64,000 bases of DNA from Sphingomonas palmae (GCF_900109565.1 NZ_FNZZ01000004.1:1-64000), one strand, 5' to 3'; counted from the stretch's first letter, positions 25,003-35,938 are shown. The notes: generated by a model not told the origin, from the sequence alone. Numbers and translations are program-made.

Positions 25003-25794
25003 TCAGCGCGCGGTAAAGCGCGCGTAGGCGTCCAGCACCGGCGTCGCCAGCTCGGGCCGGCAGATCAGCAGGTCGGGCAGGTAGGTGTTGGCGCGGTTGT
25101 AAACCAGCGGCGTGCCGTCGGCGCGGCTGACGTGCAGCCCGGCGGCGCGCGCCACCGCGGCGGGGGCGCAATTGTCCCACTCATACTGCCCGCCGGTGTG
25201 CAGGTAGATGTCGGCCTGCCCCGTCACCACCGCCATCGCCTTCGCGCCCGCCGATCCCATCGGGATCAGCTCGGCGTCCAGCGCGTCGGCCACCGCGAGC
25301 GCCTCGGCGGCGGGGCGCGAGCGGCTGACCAGCATGCGCAATCTGTCGGGCGCGTCGCATAGTGCGCTCGGCCGCGCCGAACACAGCGTCATCGCTACCG
25401 CGGGCAGCGCCACGGCGCCGACCAGCGGCACGCCGTCGATCGCGAGCGCGACGTGCACCGCCCAGTCGTCGCGCGCCTCGCCATATTCGCGCGTGCCGTC
25501 CAGTGGATCGACGATCCACACGCGCTTGGCCGACAGCCGCGCCTCGCTGTCGCGCTCCTCCTCCGACAGCACTGCGTCATCGGGCCGCTGGTGCCGCAAG
25601 GCCTCGGTGATGAACGCATTGGCGACGCGGTCGCCCGCGCGGCCGAGCGCCGCGCCGGTGAACACGCCCGCCGCGCGCACCTGCAACAGGATCGCGCCGG
25701 CATGCTCGGCGACGTGGCGCGCGAGGGCCGCGTCGTCCTCCAGCCCCGGCGGCGGCGCCACCTCGGCAAGATCGAGTGGCGGGGCGGTGTTCAC
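25003..25794 (-). CDS. cysQ: 3'(2'),5'-bisphosphate nucleotidase
   Basis: A 263-aa inositol-monophosphatase-fold enzyme that recycles adenosine 3',5'-bisphosphate from sulfate assimilation. Metal-binding motifs are [20 protein letters not shown] and [16 protein letters not shown]. It starts with GTG overlapping the cysNC stop (GTGA), and so belongs to the cysD-cysNC-cysQ operon. The context supports the CysQ role over other IMPase-like functions. A 6-bp GCGCGC hairpin (25006-25023) within its 3' end may terminate both this gene and the convergent MaoC gene. Confidence 0.93.
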   Translation of the reverse strand: MNTAPPLDLAEVAPPPGLEDDAALARHVAEHAGAILLQVRAAGVFTGAALGRAGDRVANAFITEALRHQRPDDAVLSEEERDSEARLSAKRVWIVDPLDGTREYGEARDDWAVHVALAIDGVPLVGAVALPAVAMTLCSARPSALCDAPDRLRMLVSRSRPAAEALAVADALDAELIPMGSAGAKAMAVVTGQADIYLHTGGQYEWDNCAPAAVARAAGLHVSRADGTPLVYNRANTYLPDLLICRPELATPVLDAYARFTAR

Positions 25795-27716
25795 GCGATC
25801 AACCGCGCGACGATCGCGTCGGCGGCTTCCTCTGCGCTCATCGCGCGCGTGTCGATGCGGATCTCGGGCGCGTCGGGCGCCTCGTACGGGCTGTCGATCC
25901 CGGTAAAGTTCTTGAGCTGACCCGATCGCGCCTTCGCGTACAGCCCCTTCACGTCGCGCGCCTCCGCGTCGGCCAGCGGCGTGTCGATGTGCACCTCGAT
26001 GAACTCGCCCGGCTTCATCATGGCGCGCACCATGTCACGTTCGGACCGGAACGGCGAGATGAACGCGGTGATGACGATCAACCCCGCGTCGGTCATCAGC
26101 TTCGCCACCTCGCCGACGCGGCGGATGTTCTCGACCCGGTCGGCATCGGTGAAGCCCAGGTCGCGGTTCAGCCCGTGGCGCACGTTGTCGCCATCCAGCA
26201 GGAAGGTATGCCGGTTCATCCGCGCCAACTTGCGCTCGACCAGATTGGCGATCGTCGACTTGCCCGCGCCCGACAGGCCGGTGAACCACAGCACCGCCGG
26301 CTGCTGGTTCTTCAGCGCCGCGTGCTGCTCGCGCGTGATGTCGGTCGCCTGCCAGTGGACGTTCTGCGCGCGGCGCAGCGCGAAATGGATCATGCCCGCC
26401 GCCACTGTCGCGTTGGTGAACTTGTCGATCAGCACGAACCCGCCCAGCGTCTTGTTGGTGCTGCCGTCGGGCGCGGTATACGGCGCGAATACGATCGGGC
26501 GATCGGTCGACAGATTGGCGACCCCGATCGCGTTCAGCTCCAGCGTCTTCGCCGCCAGCCGCTCCAGCGTGTTGACGTTGACCTGATATTTGGGCGGCTG
26601 CACGCTCGCGGTGACGGTCTGCGTGGCCGATTTCAGCCAGTAACCGCGGCCCGGCAGCAGCGCCTCGTCCGCCATCCACACGATCGTCGCCTCGAACTGG
26701 TCGGCGACTTGCGGCGGCTGGTCGGCGGCGACGATCGCGTCCCCGCGCGAACAATCGATCTCGTCGGCGAGCGTCAGCGTCACCGACTGCCCCGCGACCG
26801 CCTGCTCCAGATCACCACCGAGCGCGACGATCCGCGCCACCGTGCTGGTGCGTCCCGAGGGCAACACGCGCACCGCGTCGCCGGCACGCACGCTGCCACC
26901 CGCGACCAGCCCCGAAAAGCCGCGGAAATCCAGGTTCGGCCGGTTGACCCACTGCACCGGCATGCGGAACGCGCCCGCCGCGTCCTTGCTCTGATCCAGC
27001 TCGACCGTGTCGAGATGCTCGATCAGCGTCGGCCCGTCGTACCACCGCATATTCGCCGACGCATTGGTGACGTTGTCGCCGCGAAAGCCCGAGATCGGAA
27101 TGGCGGTGAAATCCTCGATGCCGATCGACTCGGCGAAGCCGCGATAGTCGGCGACGATCGCGTCGAAGCGCGCCTGATCGTAGCCGACCAGGTCCATCTT
27201 GTTCACCGCCAGCACGATTCTTCGGATGCCGACCAGATGCGCGAGGTACGAGTGCCGCCGCGTCTGCGTCAGCACGCCCTTGCGCGCGTCGATCAGGATC
27301 ACCGCCAGATCGGCGGTCGACGCGCCCGTCACCATGTTGCGCGTATATTGCTCGTGCCCCGGCGTGTCGGCGACGATATACTTGCGCGCGCTCGTCGCGA
27401 AGAAACGATAGGCGACGTCGATCGTGATCCCCTGCTCGCGCTCCGCCGCCAGCCCGTCGACCAGCAGCGCGAAATCGATATCTCCCCCTTGCGTACCGAC
27501 CCGCTTCGAATCCGCCTCCAACGCGGCGAGCTGATCCTCGAAGATCGTCTTCGAATCGTACAACAACCGCCCGATCAGCGTCGACTTGCCGTCGTCGACC
27601 GAGCCGCAGGTGATGAAACGCAGCAGCGTCTTGTGCTGGTGCCGGTCGAGATAGGCGTGGATGTCGTCCGCGATCTGCGCGTCCGGCGTGTAGCTGGCGT
27701 GATCCTCAGGCGGCAT
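25791..27716 (-). CDS. cysNC: Bifunctional sulfate adenylyltransferase subunit 1 / adenylylsulfate kinase
   Basis: A 641-aa fusion. The N-terminal GTPase (CysN) has P-loop GSVDDGKST (residues 38-46), [12 protein letters not shown] and NKMDL, and activates the ATP sulfurylase CysD. The C-terminal APS kinase (CysC) starts near residue 460 with P-loop [10 protein letters not shown], then [11 protein letters not shown] and [10 protein letters not shown], phosphorylating APS to PAPS. This NodQ-like fusion is common in alphaproteobacteria. cysD lies directly upstream with a one-base TGATG overlap, and cysQ directly downstream with a 4-nt overlap. Confidence 0.97.
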   Translation of the reverse strand: MPPEDHASYTPDAQIADDIHAYLDRHQHKTLLRFITCGSVDDGKSTLIGRLLYDSKTIFEDQLAALEADSKRVGTQGGDIDFALLVDGLAAEREQGITIDVAYRFFATSARKYIVADTPGHEQYTRNMVTGASTADLAVILIDARKGVLTQTRRHSYLAHLVGIRRIVLAVNKMDLVGYDQARFDAIVADYRGFAESIGIEDFTAIPISGFRGDNVTNASANMRWYDGPTLIEHLDTVELDQSKDAAGAFRMPVQWVNRPNLDFRGFSGLVAGGSVRAGDAVRVLPSGRTSTVARIVALGGDLEQAVAGQSVTLTLADEIDCSRGDAIVAADQPPQVADQFEATIVWMADEALLPGRGYWLKSATQTVTASVQPPKYQVNVNTLERLAAKTLELNAIGVANLSTDRPIVFAPYTAPDGSTNKTLGGFVLIDKFTNATVAAGMIHFALRRAQNVHWQATDITREQHAALKNQQPAVLWFTGLSGAGKSTIANLVERKLARMNRHTFLLDGDNVRHGLNRDLGFTDADRVENIRRVGEVAKLMTDAGLIVITAFISPFRSERDMVRAMMKPGEFIEVHIDTPLADAEARDVKGLYAKARSGQLKNFTGIDSPYEAPDAPEIRIDTRAMSAEEAADAIVARLIA

Positions 27717-28630
27717 CAGAAATAGCCCTCCTGCTTCTTCTTCTCCATGCTGGCACCCCCCGCGTCACGGTCGATCGCGCGCCCCTGCCGCTCGGACGTG
27801 GTGGTGAGCAGCATCTCGCGGATCACCTCCGCCAGGCTCGCCGCCTCGCTCTCGACCGCGCCGGTCAGCGGGTAGCAGCCGAGCGTGCGGAACCGGATCG
27901 AGCGCGTCACCGGCGTCTCGCCGGGCAGCAATCGGAACCGCTCGTCGTCGACCATCAACAGCGTGCCGTCGCGCACAACGGTGGGCCGCGGTGCGGCGAG
28001 ATAGAGCGGGACGATCGGAATGTCCTCCGCGGCGATGTACTGCCAGATGTCGAGCTCGGTCCAGTTGGAGATCGGAAAGACGCGGATGCTCTCGCCCTTT
28101 CCTTTCCGCGCATTGTACAGGTTCCACAGCTCGGGCCGCTGGTTCTTCGGGTCCCAGCGGTGGTTGGCCGAGCGGAACGAGAACACGCGCTCCTTCGCGC
28201 GGCTCTTCTCCTCGTCGCGCCGCGCGCCGCCGAACGCCGCGTCGAACCCGTTGAGGTCCAGCGCCTGCTTCAACCCTTCAGTCTTCCACAGATCGGTGTG
28301 GAGCGCACCGTGATCGAACGGGTTGATCCCGCGCGCCTCGGCTTCGGGATTGCGGTGGATCAGCAGCTCCATCCCGCTCTCGCGCGCCATGCGGTCTCGC
28401 ATGGCGTACATGTCGCGAAACTTCCACGTCGTGTCGACGTGGAGCAGCGGGAACGGCGGGGGCGAGGGATAGAAGGCCTTGCGCGCCAGGTGCAGCATGA
28501 CGGCGGAATCCTTGCCGACCGAGTAGAGCATCACCGGCCGTTCGCACTCCGCCACCACCTCGCGCATGATGTGGATCGCCTCGGCCTCCAGCCGGTCGAG
28601 ATGGGTCAGCGTGCGCTGATCGGGCGCCAT
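27716..28630 (-). CDS. cysD: Sulfate adenylyltransferase subunit 2
   Basis: A 304-aa ATP-sulfurylase catalytic subunit that forms APS from sulfate and ATP. The PP-loop motif is [13 protein letters not shown], followed by [29 protein letters not shown] (the conserved [10 protein letters not shown] loop) and [11 protein letters not shown]; it ends in KKQEGYF, a conserved tail. AGGACGA precedes the ATG. It is the first gene of the cysD-cysNC-cysQ operon and is divergent from a small membrane protein 155 bp away. Confidence 0.97.
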   Translation of the reverse strand: MAPDQRTLTHLDRLEAEAIHIMREVVAECERPVMLYSVGKDSAVMLHLARKAFYPSPPPFPLLHVDTTWKFRDMYAMRDRMARESGMELLIHRNPEAEARGINPFDHGALHTDLWKTEGLKQALDLNGFDAAFGGARRDEEKSRAKERVFSFRSANHRWDPKNQRPELWNLYNARKGKGESIRVFPISNWTELDIWQYIAAEDIPIVPLYLAAPRPTVVRDGTLLMVDDERFRLLPGETPVTRSIRFRTLGCYPLTGAVESEAASLAEVIREMLLTTTSERQGRAIDRDAGGASMEKKKQEGYF

Positions 28631-28785
28631 TCGTCGTCCTCATGCCTGTGACGCCGGAACCGGACGCCTGCGTCGCGACATATGCGGATGCACGCCCGCA
28701 CCTGCGACATCGATCTGCTCGGGGGATTGATAGCGCTGGTTGGGCGGCGGTACGATCACCGCGCGTTGCAAGAAAGGACGCGACC

Positions 28786-28971
28786 ATGTTCGTCGACAAT
28801 CGCGGCTGGCCGCCGCCCGCACCGTGGCAACCCGAACGACCTGCGCGCCGGCTGACGATCCGGCAGGCGCGTGTCATGCGCAACATCGTGGTGTTCAACC
28901 TCGTCATGCTGATCTTCGGACCCCTCGCGGGCGTGACGCTGCTCGACGCGGTCGCGGCGATGCTGCGATGA
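28786..28971 (+). CDS. Small single-pass membrane protein, hypothetical
   Basis: A 61-aa protein. A Pro/Trp-rich cytoplasmic start (NRGWPPPAPWQPERPARRL) is followed by one membrane helix (NIVVFNLVMLIFGPLAGVTLL). AAAGGACGCGACC precedes the ATG at 28786. Its stop overlaps the ATG of the DUF924 gene (ATGA), so the two are translationally coupled. No known domain. The coupling is the main evidence that it is real. Confidence 0.7.
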   Translation: MFVDNRGWPPPAPWQPERPARRLTIRQARVMRNIVVFNLVMLIFGPLAGVTLLDAVAAMLR

Positions 28972-29513
28972 CCGTCACCCCGCACGACGTGCTCGCCTTC
29001 TGGTTCGATCGCGTCTCGCCCGAGCAGCGCTTCGCCAAGGACGACGCGCTCGACCGCACGATCGCGGCCCGCTTCGGCCCGACGCGCGACGCGGTGCTGG
29101 CGAGCGAGGCCGCGGGCTGGCGCGACACGCCCGAGGCGCTGCTCGCCGCGATCGTCCTGCTCGACCAATTCTCGCGCAACATCCACCGCGGACACGCCGA
29201 AGCGTTCGCCGCCGACGTCCTCGCGCGCGACCTGACGCTGGAGGCGATCAGGCGCGGGTGGGAGGATCGCTACACGCCCGAACAGCGCCAGTTCCTCTAC
29301 ATGCCGCTGATGCACGCCGAGGACGCCGCACTACAGGCGCTGTCGGTCGAGAAGTTCGAGCAGCTGGGTGATGAGAAGGCAATCAACTTCGCGCGCGATC
29401 ACCGCGATGTACAGGCGCGCTACGGTCGCTTTCCGTCACGCAACGCCGCGCTCGGCCGCACGTCGTCGCCCGAGGAACAGGAATATCTCAGCCAGCCCGA
29501 TGCCGGTTGGTGA
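28968..29513 (+). CDS. DUF924 family protein
   Basis: A 181-aa cytoplasmic helical protein matching DUF924 (YgfB-unrelated, TPR-like): it opens with VLAFWFDRVSPEQRFAKDDALD, then LLAAIVLLDQFSRNIHRG, RQFLYMPLMHAED and FARDHRDVQARYGRFPSRNAALGR, all recognisable blocks. Function is not established in this family. It is translationally coupled to the small membrane protein before it and convergent with tRNA-Ala. Confidence 0.9.
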   Translation: MTVTPHDVLAFWFDRVSPEQRFAKDDALDRTIAARFGPTRDAVLASEAAGWRDTPEALLAAIVLLDQFSRNIHRGHAEAFAADVLARDLTLEAIRRGWEDRYTPEQRQFLYMPLMHAEDAALQALSVEKFEQLGDEKAINFARDHRDVQARYGRFPSRNAALGRTSSPEEQEYLSQPDAGW

Positions 29514-29541
29514 CTGAAAGATGACGGGGAACGTGGCGGGG

Positions 29542-29617
29542 TGGTGGAGCTGAGGGGAATCGAACCCCTGACCTCTGCAGTGCGATTGCAGCGCTCTCCC
29601 ATCTGAGCTACAGCCCC
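29542..29617 (-). tRNA. tRNA-Ala (anticodon CGC)
   Basis: A 76-nt cloverleaf on the minus strand with encoded CCA. Acceptor GGGGCTG/CAGCTCC has the G3.U70 pair that identifies alanine tRNAs. Anticodon stem CTGCA/TGCAG closes loop ATCGCAC with anticodon CGC (codon GCG). T arm AGGGG-TTCGATT-CCCCT is normal. Confidence 0.96.
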
Positions 29618-29735
29618 GCCCGGCCCGGCCGCAGCGCGACCGAGCGCTGCCACTAGCGACGTTGATCGCGCGGCGCAACAGCCTTTCGTGATGCTGGAAC
29701 GGATCGATCGCGCGCCGCACGACCGACCCGATTGG

Positions 29736-32700
29736 TCACCGCCCCAGCAGCACCCGCGCCTGCCCCGCGATCTGCGCCAGCATCGCCGCATTGGGCGCGG
29801 GCGCGTGGCGCGCGCGGTCGACCACCGCCTTGAACTGACCCACACGGCCCGCATTCTCGCCCAGCCAGCGCGCCACCGCCTCCTCGGGCGCGCCGTTCGC
29901 GGTCCGCCCCAGGAAGTCGAGCCGCAGCTGCTGGAAATCGCGCGCCAGCCCCGCGATCAGCAACCGCTCCCACGGATCGCTCGACGTGATCCGCGCCGCG
30001 GTCGACTGCGCCCAGTCGAGCCCCAGCGCCTGCCCCAAATGCGTGAACGCGCGCGCGATCCGCGTCTCGTCGATCCCGGAGCGGCCGCCCAGGTCGGCGA
30101 GACCCACGACACCGTCGAGTTCGAACAGCCGCACCACGCGGGTGACCAGATCGGCGGGCGCGCCCGCCGCCTCCAGCGTCGCGGCGATCCGCCGGCTCTG
30201 CGCCTGCGCCTCGTCGAGCAGCAAGTCGCGCGCCGCGGCGTCGAGCCGCGCGATCCCCTGCCCCAGCCGCTCCAGCACCGCCGAGGGCATCGTGCCCGGC
30301 GCCTCAACGCGCAGCAGGTCGGCGACGTGCGAGCGGGTCGCGACCGCCACCTCGTCGAACAGCGCGTAGCGCGCCGCCTCGGGCATCGCGGTCTGCTCGA
30401 TCTCGCGCCACAGCTCGGCCAGGCCGAACTGCCGCTCCGCCACCACGAACATCGCCGCGATGTCGGACAGCGCCGCGCCTTCCTCCTCCGCCAGCTCGAA
30501 CGGGTGAAGGATACCGATCCGGTTGACGATCCGGTTGGCGAGCTTGGTCGCCACGATCTCGCCGCGCAGCCGATGCTGGTCGATCGCGGCTGCGAACCGC
30601 TCCTGCATTGCGGCCGGGAAGGCGGCGTGCAGGTCGGGCAGCATCGCCGGGTCGGCACCCAGCGCGCTATGTTCGATCGCGTCCTGCAACGCGAGCTTCG
30701 CGGTCGCGAGCAGCACCGCCAATTCGGGCCGCGTCAACCCGCGCCCGTCGACGCCGCGGCGCAGGAAATCGACGTTGGAGGCGAGCCCCTCGACCTTGCG
30801 GTCGAGCCGTCCCGCTTCCTCGAACACCTCCATCACGCGAACGTAGCTCGGCACCGCCTGCGCGGCCTCGTTGCCCGATCCTTCGGCGATCGACAGCGCC
30901 AGCGTCTGCAGGCGATTGTCCTCCAGCACCAGATGCGCGACATCGTCGGTCATGCTGGCGAGCAGTTCGTTGCGATCCTCGTACGCCAGCCGCCCCTCGG
31001 TCATCTCGCGGTTCAATGCGATCTTGATGTTAACCTCATTGTCCGAACAATCGACCCCGGCCGAATTGTCGATGAAGTCGGTGTTGATCCGCCCGCCGCG
31101 CGCGGCGAAGGCGATGCGCGCGGCCTGCGTCACGCCCAGGTTCGCGCCCTCGCCGATCGCAATCGCGCGCAACTCCTCCGCGTCGACACGCTGGCGGTCG
31201 TTGGCGGGATCGCCGACCGTGGCGTTATTCTCCGCCGCCGCCTTCACGTAGGTGCCGATGCCGCCGAACCAGATCAGGTCGACCGGCGATTTCAGGATCG
31301 CCGCGATCAGCAGCGACGGCTCCATCTCGCCCTCCGGGATGTCGAGCGCGGCCGCGACTTGCGGAGTGATCGTGATCGACTTGGCGGCACGACTGTGCAC
31401 ACCGCCGCCCGCCGACACCGGCGCCGAATAATCCGCCCAGCTCGAGCGCGGCAGCGCGAACATGCGCGCGCGCTCGTTCCAGCTCGTCTCGGGGTCGGGG
31501 TTGGGATCGAGGAAGATGTGACGATGATCGAACGCCGCGACCAGCTTGATCGCCTTCGACAGCAGCATGCCGTTGCCGAACACGTCGCCCGACATGTCGC
31601 CGCAACCGACGACACGGATGGCTTGCGTCTGCACGTCCACGCCGCGCTCGGCGAAGTGGCGCTGGACCGACACCCACGCGCCCTTGGCGGTGATGCCCAT
31701 CGCCTTGTGGTCGTAACCGACGCTGCCGCCGCTGGCGAAGGCGTCGCCCAGCCAGAAATCGCGTTCGAGCGCCAGCGCGTTGGCGACGTCGCTGAACGTC
31801 GCGGTACCCTTGTCGGCGGCGACGACGAAATACGGGTCCTCGCCGTCGCGGATCACCACACCGTCCGGGTGCACCACGCCGGTGCCGACGATATTGTCGG
31901 TGATCGACAGGAGCGTGCGGATGAAGATGCGATACGCCTCGGTGCCTTCCGCCAGCCACGCGTCGCGGTTCGCAGGGGATGGAAGCTGCTTGGCGTAGAA
32001 GCCGCCCTTGGCGCCTGTCGGCACGATCACCGCGTTCTTGACGCGCTGCGCCTTCATCAGCCCCAGGATCTCGGTGCGGAAATCGTCGCGGCGGTCGGAC
32101 CAGCGCAGGCCACCGCGTGCGACCGGGCCGGCGCGCAGGTGGATACCCTCGACGCGCGGGGAATAAACCCACACCTCGCGCCACGGCAGCGGCTTTGGCA
32201 GCCCCGGCACCAACGCACTGTCGAGCTTGAACGCCAGCGCCTCGTTGGCGGCGGGCGTGAAGGCGTTGGTACGCAGCGTCGCGTCGATCACCGCGCGAAA
32301 GCTGCGCAGGATGCGGTCGTCGTCGATCGCCGACACGGCGTCCAGTGCGCGCACGATCTCGTCGTCGCTCTCGTTCGCGTCACCGCCGAACGACGGATCG
32401 TGCAGCGCGTGGAACCGCGCGATCAGCGTCTGCGCCAGCCCGGCGTTGCGCGACAGCGCGTCGACCACGGTCGACATCGTGTAGGTGAGCCCCGCCTGAC
32501 GCAGGTACCGGTACCAGGCGCGGAACAGCACGGTCGCGCGCGGGGTCAGCCCGGCGGAGACGACCAGGCTGTTGAACGCGTCATTCTCCGCCTGTCCGCG
32601 CAAGCTGGCCGCGATCGCGGCTTCGAGCACCTGCGGCTCGTGGTCGAACGCCACGTCGGGCGCCTCGACCAGGAAATCGTGCACGAAGGCATTATCGACC

Positions 32701-34379
32701 TCGCGCAGCCGCGTCGGCAGCTCGCCCACCACGCGGAAGCCGAAATTCTCCAGCACCGGCACCGCGTCCGACAGCGCCAGCGCGCCGTTCAGCTTGTAGA
32801 TCTTCAGCCGGTGATCCTCGCCCGCCGCGGTCGGGTACAGGTGAACCTGCCGGTCGCCCTCACCGTCCAGCTGCGACAAGCGTACGATATCCTCGGCCGC
32901 CTCGTCCGCACTCGACACGTTGCGGTAATTGGCGGGGAATGCCGCCGCCCAGCGCAGCGCCAGCCGCGCCGCGCGCGTCGCCGGCATCCGCTCGCCAAGC
33001 GCCGCCTCGACGTCGGGCACCCAGCCGCGCACCATCCGCGCCAGCCGCTGGTCGAGCGGCTCGACCTCGGGCATCCGCCCGCCCTCGCGCAGGTCGATCG
33101 TGAAGCGCAGCAGCGCGACGACCTGATCCTCCAGGCTGATCGCCCAGTTGATGACGCGTCCGCCCGCGGCCTCGGACAGCATGTCGCCGATCGCGGCGCG
33201 CCGCGCGGTGGTCGCGTCCTCGCGCGGCAGCCACACGAACGCGAACAGGTGCCGGCCGAGCGGCGATCGCACCAGCACCAGCTTCGGGCGCGGGCGATCG
33301 GCGATGCTCATCGCGCTCAGCGCCAGCTGCTCGACCGACGCGCTGTCGAATCCGGTGACCAGGTCGTGCGGCAGCGAGGCGAGCGCGTGCATCAACGCCT
33401 TGCCGGTGTGCCCCGCGGGATCGAACCCGAACTTCGCCTCGAACTCAGCCAGCCGCTGCCGCAGCATTGGAACGCTCCGCGGCGGCGCATTGAGCGCGGC
33501 CGAGGTCCAAAGCCCCGCGGTGATCGACAGCCCCGTGACGCGCCCGGCCTGCATGACCGGCACGACGACGAGGTCGAGCGGCACGCGGCGGTGAACGGGC
33601 GAGATCAGGCTAGACTTCAGCAGCAGCGGCGCCTTGTTGCCCGCCTGAAACCACTCGATCGCCAGGTGCCGCGAACGCTCGGCCAGGATCGACACCGGCT
33701 GCTCCAACCGCATGATGCCCAGCGCGCTCGCCTGCTCGGCGCCATCGGTGGCGCTCCAGCGCTGATGACCCAACAAGGTGAAATGCCGGTCAAGGAACCA
33801 GCGCAGCAGGTTCGCGCCCTCGCCGTCACCGCCGGTGTCGTCCAGCGTGCCCGCGTCGTGCGCCACCGCTGCCTGCATCGCGCGCCAGTCGCCCGTCGCC
33901 GAGCGCACGTTGGCGAGCACGGCAGTCAGCTCCTCGATCAACTCACGCCGGTCGCGCGCGTCGGCGCGGTCCATCTCCAGGTAGATCATCGACTCGCGTC
34001 GCGCGCCCGGTTCACTGCCGGCCGCATCGACCGTGGTCAGCGTGCCGCCCTCATCGCGCGTGACCTGTACCACCGGGTGGATGATCCGCTCGATCGCGAT
34101 ATCGCGCGCACCGATCGCGGCGGCGATCGAATCAACCAGGAACGGCATGTCGTCGTTGACGATCGCGACGCGCATCCGGCGCGGACCGCCGTCACCCGGC
34201 AGCGGCTCCAACGCAATCGCGGGTGTCTCCGCCGCGCGAGTCTCGCCGGTCGCGATCAGGAACTCCGCCGCGCTCGCCTGCTCGGCTTCGGCAAAGCCCT
34301 GAAGCTCGTCAGGCAATGCGCGGTGGGTGAGGCGCGCCGACAGCGCGTCCGACAGTATCGTTTGCAACTTCCTCGCCAT
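29736..34379 (-). CDS. gdhB: NAD-specific glutamate dehydrogenase, large (180-kDa class)
   Basis: A protein of about 1,547 aa of the GDH2/bacterial large NAD-GDH class, which deaminates glutamate to 2-oxoglutarate. The N-terminal half holds the ACT-like regulatory modules. The catalytic part in the second half shows VARGGLRWSDRRDDFRTE, the Lys-containing VPTGAKGGFYAKQLP, VGCGDMSGDVFGNGML and EGANLGVTQAARI. The start is taken at 34379 (MARKLQTILSD); an ATG in frame at 34415 would add 12 residues. It stands alone on the minus strand between tRNA-Ala and the PAS gene. The symbol is used for the enzyme class and is not from a direct match. Confidence 0.95.
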   Translation of the reverse strand: MARKLQTILSDALSARLTHRALPDELQGFAEAEQASAAEFLIATGETRAAETPAIALEPLPGDGGPRRMRVAIVNDDMPFLVDSIAAAIGARDIAIERIIHPVVQVTRDEGGTLTTVDAAGSEPGARRESMIYLEMDRADARDRRELIEELTAVLANVRSATGDWRAMQAAVAHDAGTLDDTGGDGEGANLLRWFLDRHFTLLGHQRWSATDGAEQASALGIMRLEQPVSILAERSRHLAIEWFQAGNKAPLLLKSSLISPVHRRVPLDLVVVPVMQAGRVTGLSITAGLWTSAALNAPPRSVPMLRQRLAEFEAKFGFDPAGHTGKALMHALASLPHDLVTGFDSASVEQLALSAMSIADRPRPKLVLVRSPLGRHLFAFVWLPREDATTARRAAIGDMLSEAAGGRVINWAISLEDQVVALLRFTIDLREGGRMPEVEPLDQRLARMVRGWVPDVEAALGERMPATRAARLALRWAAAFPANYRNVSSADEAAEDIVRLSQLDGEGDRQVHLYPTAAGEDHRLKIYKLNGALALSDAVPVLENFGFRVVGELPTRLREVDNAFVHDFLVEAPDVAFDHEPQVLEAAIAASLRGQAENDAFNSLVVSAGLTPRATVLFRAWYRYLRQAGLTYTMSTVVDALSRNAGLAQTLIARFHALHDPSFGGDANESDDEIVRALDAVSAIDDDRILRSFRAVIDATLRTNAFTPAANEALAFKLDSALVPGLPKPLPWREVWVYSPRVEGIHLRAGPVARGGLRWSDRRDDFRTEILGLMKAQRVKNAVIVPTGAKGGFYAKQLPSPANRDAWLAEGTEAYRIFIRTLLSITDNIVGTGVVHPDGVVIRDGEDPYFVVAADKGTATFSDVANALALERDFWLGDAFASGGSVGYDHKAMGITAKGAWVSVQRHFAERGVDVQTQAIRVVGCGDMSGDVFGNGMLLSKAIKLVAAFDHRHIFLDPNPDPETSWNERARMFALPRSSWADYSAPVSAGGGVHSRAAKSITITPQVAAALDIPEGEMEPSLLIAAILKSPVDLIWFGGIGTYVKAAAENNATVGDPANDRQRVDAEELRAIAIGEGANLGVTQAARIAFAARGGRINTDFIDNSAGVDCSDNEVNIKIALNREMTEGRLAYEDRNELLASMTDDVAHLVLEDNRLQTLALSIAEGSGNEAAQAVPSYVRVMEVFEEAGRLDRKVEGLASNVDFLRRGVDGRGLTRPELAVLLATAKLALQDAIEHSALGADPAMLPDLHAAFPAAMQERFAAAIDQHRLRGEIVATKLANRIVNRIGILHPFELAEEEGAALSDIAAMFVVAERQFGLAELWREIEQTAMPEAARYALFDEVAVATRSHVADLLRVEAPGTMPSAVLERLGQGIARLDAAARDLLLDEAQAQSRRIAATLEAAGAPADLVTRVVRLFELDGVVGLADLGGRSGIDETRIARAFTHLGQALGLDWAQSTAARITSSDPWERLLIAGLARDFQQLRLDFLGRTANGAPEEAVARWLGENAGRVGQFKAVVDRARHAPAPNAAMLAQIAGQARVLLGR

Positions 34380-34465
34380 GCGCGGGGCTATGCGCCCGTC
34401 ACGATCAATCCTCAACCCCGCGCGAAATGGTATCGTGCACCCTCGCGCACGGCATGCATCCAGCC

Positions 34466-35722
34466 TCAGCGCAGCCGCGCGAGCACCCGCTCCGCCAGCC
34501 GTCGGTCGCTGCTCGCACCAACCACGTCGATGCCGCCGTCGCTCGCCACGCGGCCGAGCAGCACCACAGCGTCGCCCGCCACCGCTGGACCACCCAGCAG
34601 GTCGGGCGTGACGCTCGCCAACACCGAGCGATCGGCGATTGGCGTCACCTCGCCCCGCGCCGCACCGCGACGCCGCCTCGTGCGCTCCGCGGCCACCATG
34701 TCGTCGACGCCGCCGGGCAGTGCCTCGATCGCGCGCGCCAGTCCGCCTTCGGGAATATCGCGGCGGCGCGCGTAGGCAAGCACCGCACCCGCCTGCGCAA
34801 CAGCTGCGACATCGTCATCGAAGACAAGACGCGCGATTGCGTCCGTCGTCATGTTCCCGTTCTCAGGCATGCTCGCTGCGTTCATCCCGTTCGCATCGAG
34901 CAACGCGGCGCAGGCGAGCGGCGCACGCTCCGCTGCGCAGGCGAAGTCATGCGCACGCCCCAGCGCACGGCCGATCGCCGCGGCGCTCCGCGACTGCGCG
35001 GTACGCGCGCCCGTCGCGCTCTCACGCGCCAGCTCCAGCAGCTCGCGCAAGTCGGCCTCGTCGCTCGTCTCGGCCGTGGGCGCCGCGCTCGGCCCATCGG
35101 CCCACACCGACGAAAGATCGGCCGCGCGCGGTGCGCTGCGTACCGATCGCGCCAGCTCGGCGTCGAGCTGCGCCTGCGTGTCGCTGCTCACCATCTCCTT
35201 CCAGTTAATGACGCCGTAGATATAGTCGATCGCCGCGCCATCGGAGGAAAACGGCATCAGGATGCCGCGGTAAAAGGTATTGTGCCCGCGAATGCCGACG
35301 AACTCGGCCTCGAACCCGACCGGCGCGCGATTGGCGATGATCTGCAGGTAATGATCGGTCAGCCGGGACAGGAGCGAGCGCGGAGGCACCTGCGCGATGT
35401 TGGTGATCGACTGGTCGACGCCGCACTCGGCGCGCAATGCAGCACCCAGGAACGGGATAGCGGGATTCTCAAGCCCTTCGCTGAAATCGAGCAGCACGCT
35501 GTGCGGCCCAAAATCGGCGATGCGCGCGGGGTCCAGGTCGGCGATGGTCGGAAAGGGCCGCTCGGCCAGCAGCGACACCCAATGATTGTACGCGCGCACG
35601 TGCATGCGGCGTTCGTCGCTGCCGATCTTGACTTGCGGCTCGCCGACCCCCGCCTCGGTCGGATCATTGTCCTGCCGGATGCCGATATTGTCGGAATCAT
35701 CACTGCCGCGCGCGCTGTCCAT
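34466..35722 (-). CDS. PAS domain (PAS_5-type) protein
   Basis: A protein of about 418 aa with an N-terminal PAS_5-like domain (AYNHWVSLLAERPFPTIADL to YRGILMPFSSDGAAIDYIYG), a sensory fold found in alphaproteobacterial proteins of unknown output. The C-terminal part (about 200-418) is Ala-rich helical and carries no recognisable kinase or HTH domain; the repeated short blocks ARRRDIPEGGLARAIEALPG and LLGRVASDGG are unassigned. The start is uncertain: ATG 35722 is used, ATG 35755 is an alternative. The gene lies between tRNA-Thr and the glutamate dehydrogenase. Confidence 0.8.
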   Translation of the reverse strand: MDSARGSDDSDNIGIRQDNDPTEAGVGEPQVKIGSDERRMHVRAYNHWVSLLAERPFPTIADLDPARIADFGPHSVLLDFSEGLENPAIPFLGAALRAECGVDQSITNIAQVPPRSLLSRLTDHYLQIIANRAPVGFEAEFVGIRGHNTFYRGILMPFSSDGAAIDYIYGVINWKEMVSSDTQAQLDAELARSVRSAPRAADLSSVWADGPSAAPTAETSDEADLRELLELARESATGARTAQSRSAAAIGRALGRAHDFACAAERAPLACAALLDANGMNAASMPENGNMTTDAIARLVFDDDVAAVAQAGAVLAYARRRDIPEGGLARAIEALPGGVDDMVAAERTRRRRGAARGEVTPIADRSVLASVTPDLLGGPAVAGDAVVLLGRVASDGGIDVVGASSDRRLAERVLARLR

Positions 35723-35938
35723 AACCCGTTCTTTCCCGACGGGATCGCCAAGCATGCGATGCGACCCGTTCAGCGAAAGCTCTGCAGCATTGACCGTAAA
35801 TGCCGCGTAAACTCTGGGAACAGTTCCGCACCCACTTGTGAGCAGCGTGAAGCATCTGCGCCGCCGGCGATGATCCCGCTTGCCACTCCCGCACACCCCT
35901 GCTAAGCGCCGCGCCTCGCCCAGGCACGGGCGCACCAG

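Noticed and set aside
25006-25023. Strong terminator at the MaoC/cysQ junction
   Set aside because: The 6-bp GCGCGC hairpin lies inside the cysQ coding end and such patterns are frequent in this DNA, so it is only mentioned with cysQ.
25776-27725. A 649-codon plus-strand frame opposite cysNC
   Set aside because: Mirror frame of a conserved gene; composition is that of reverse-complemented GC-rich codons.
29688-34775. An open frame of 1,695 codons on the plus strand, opposite the glutamate dehydrogenase
   Set aside because: It is Arg/His/Gln-rich with no domain, and lies exactly antisense to a well-conserved gene. Long antisense frames are expected in DNA this GC-rich, where stop codons are rare.
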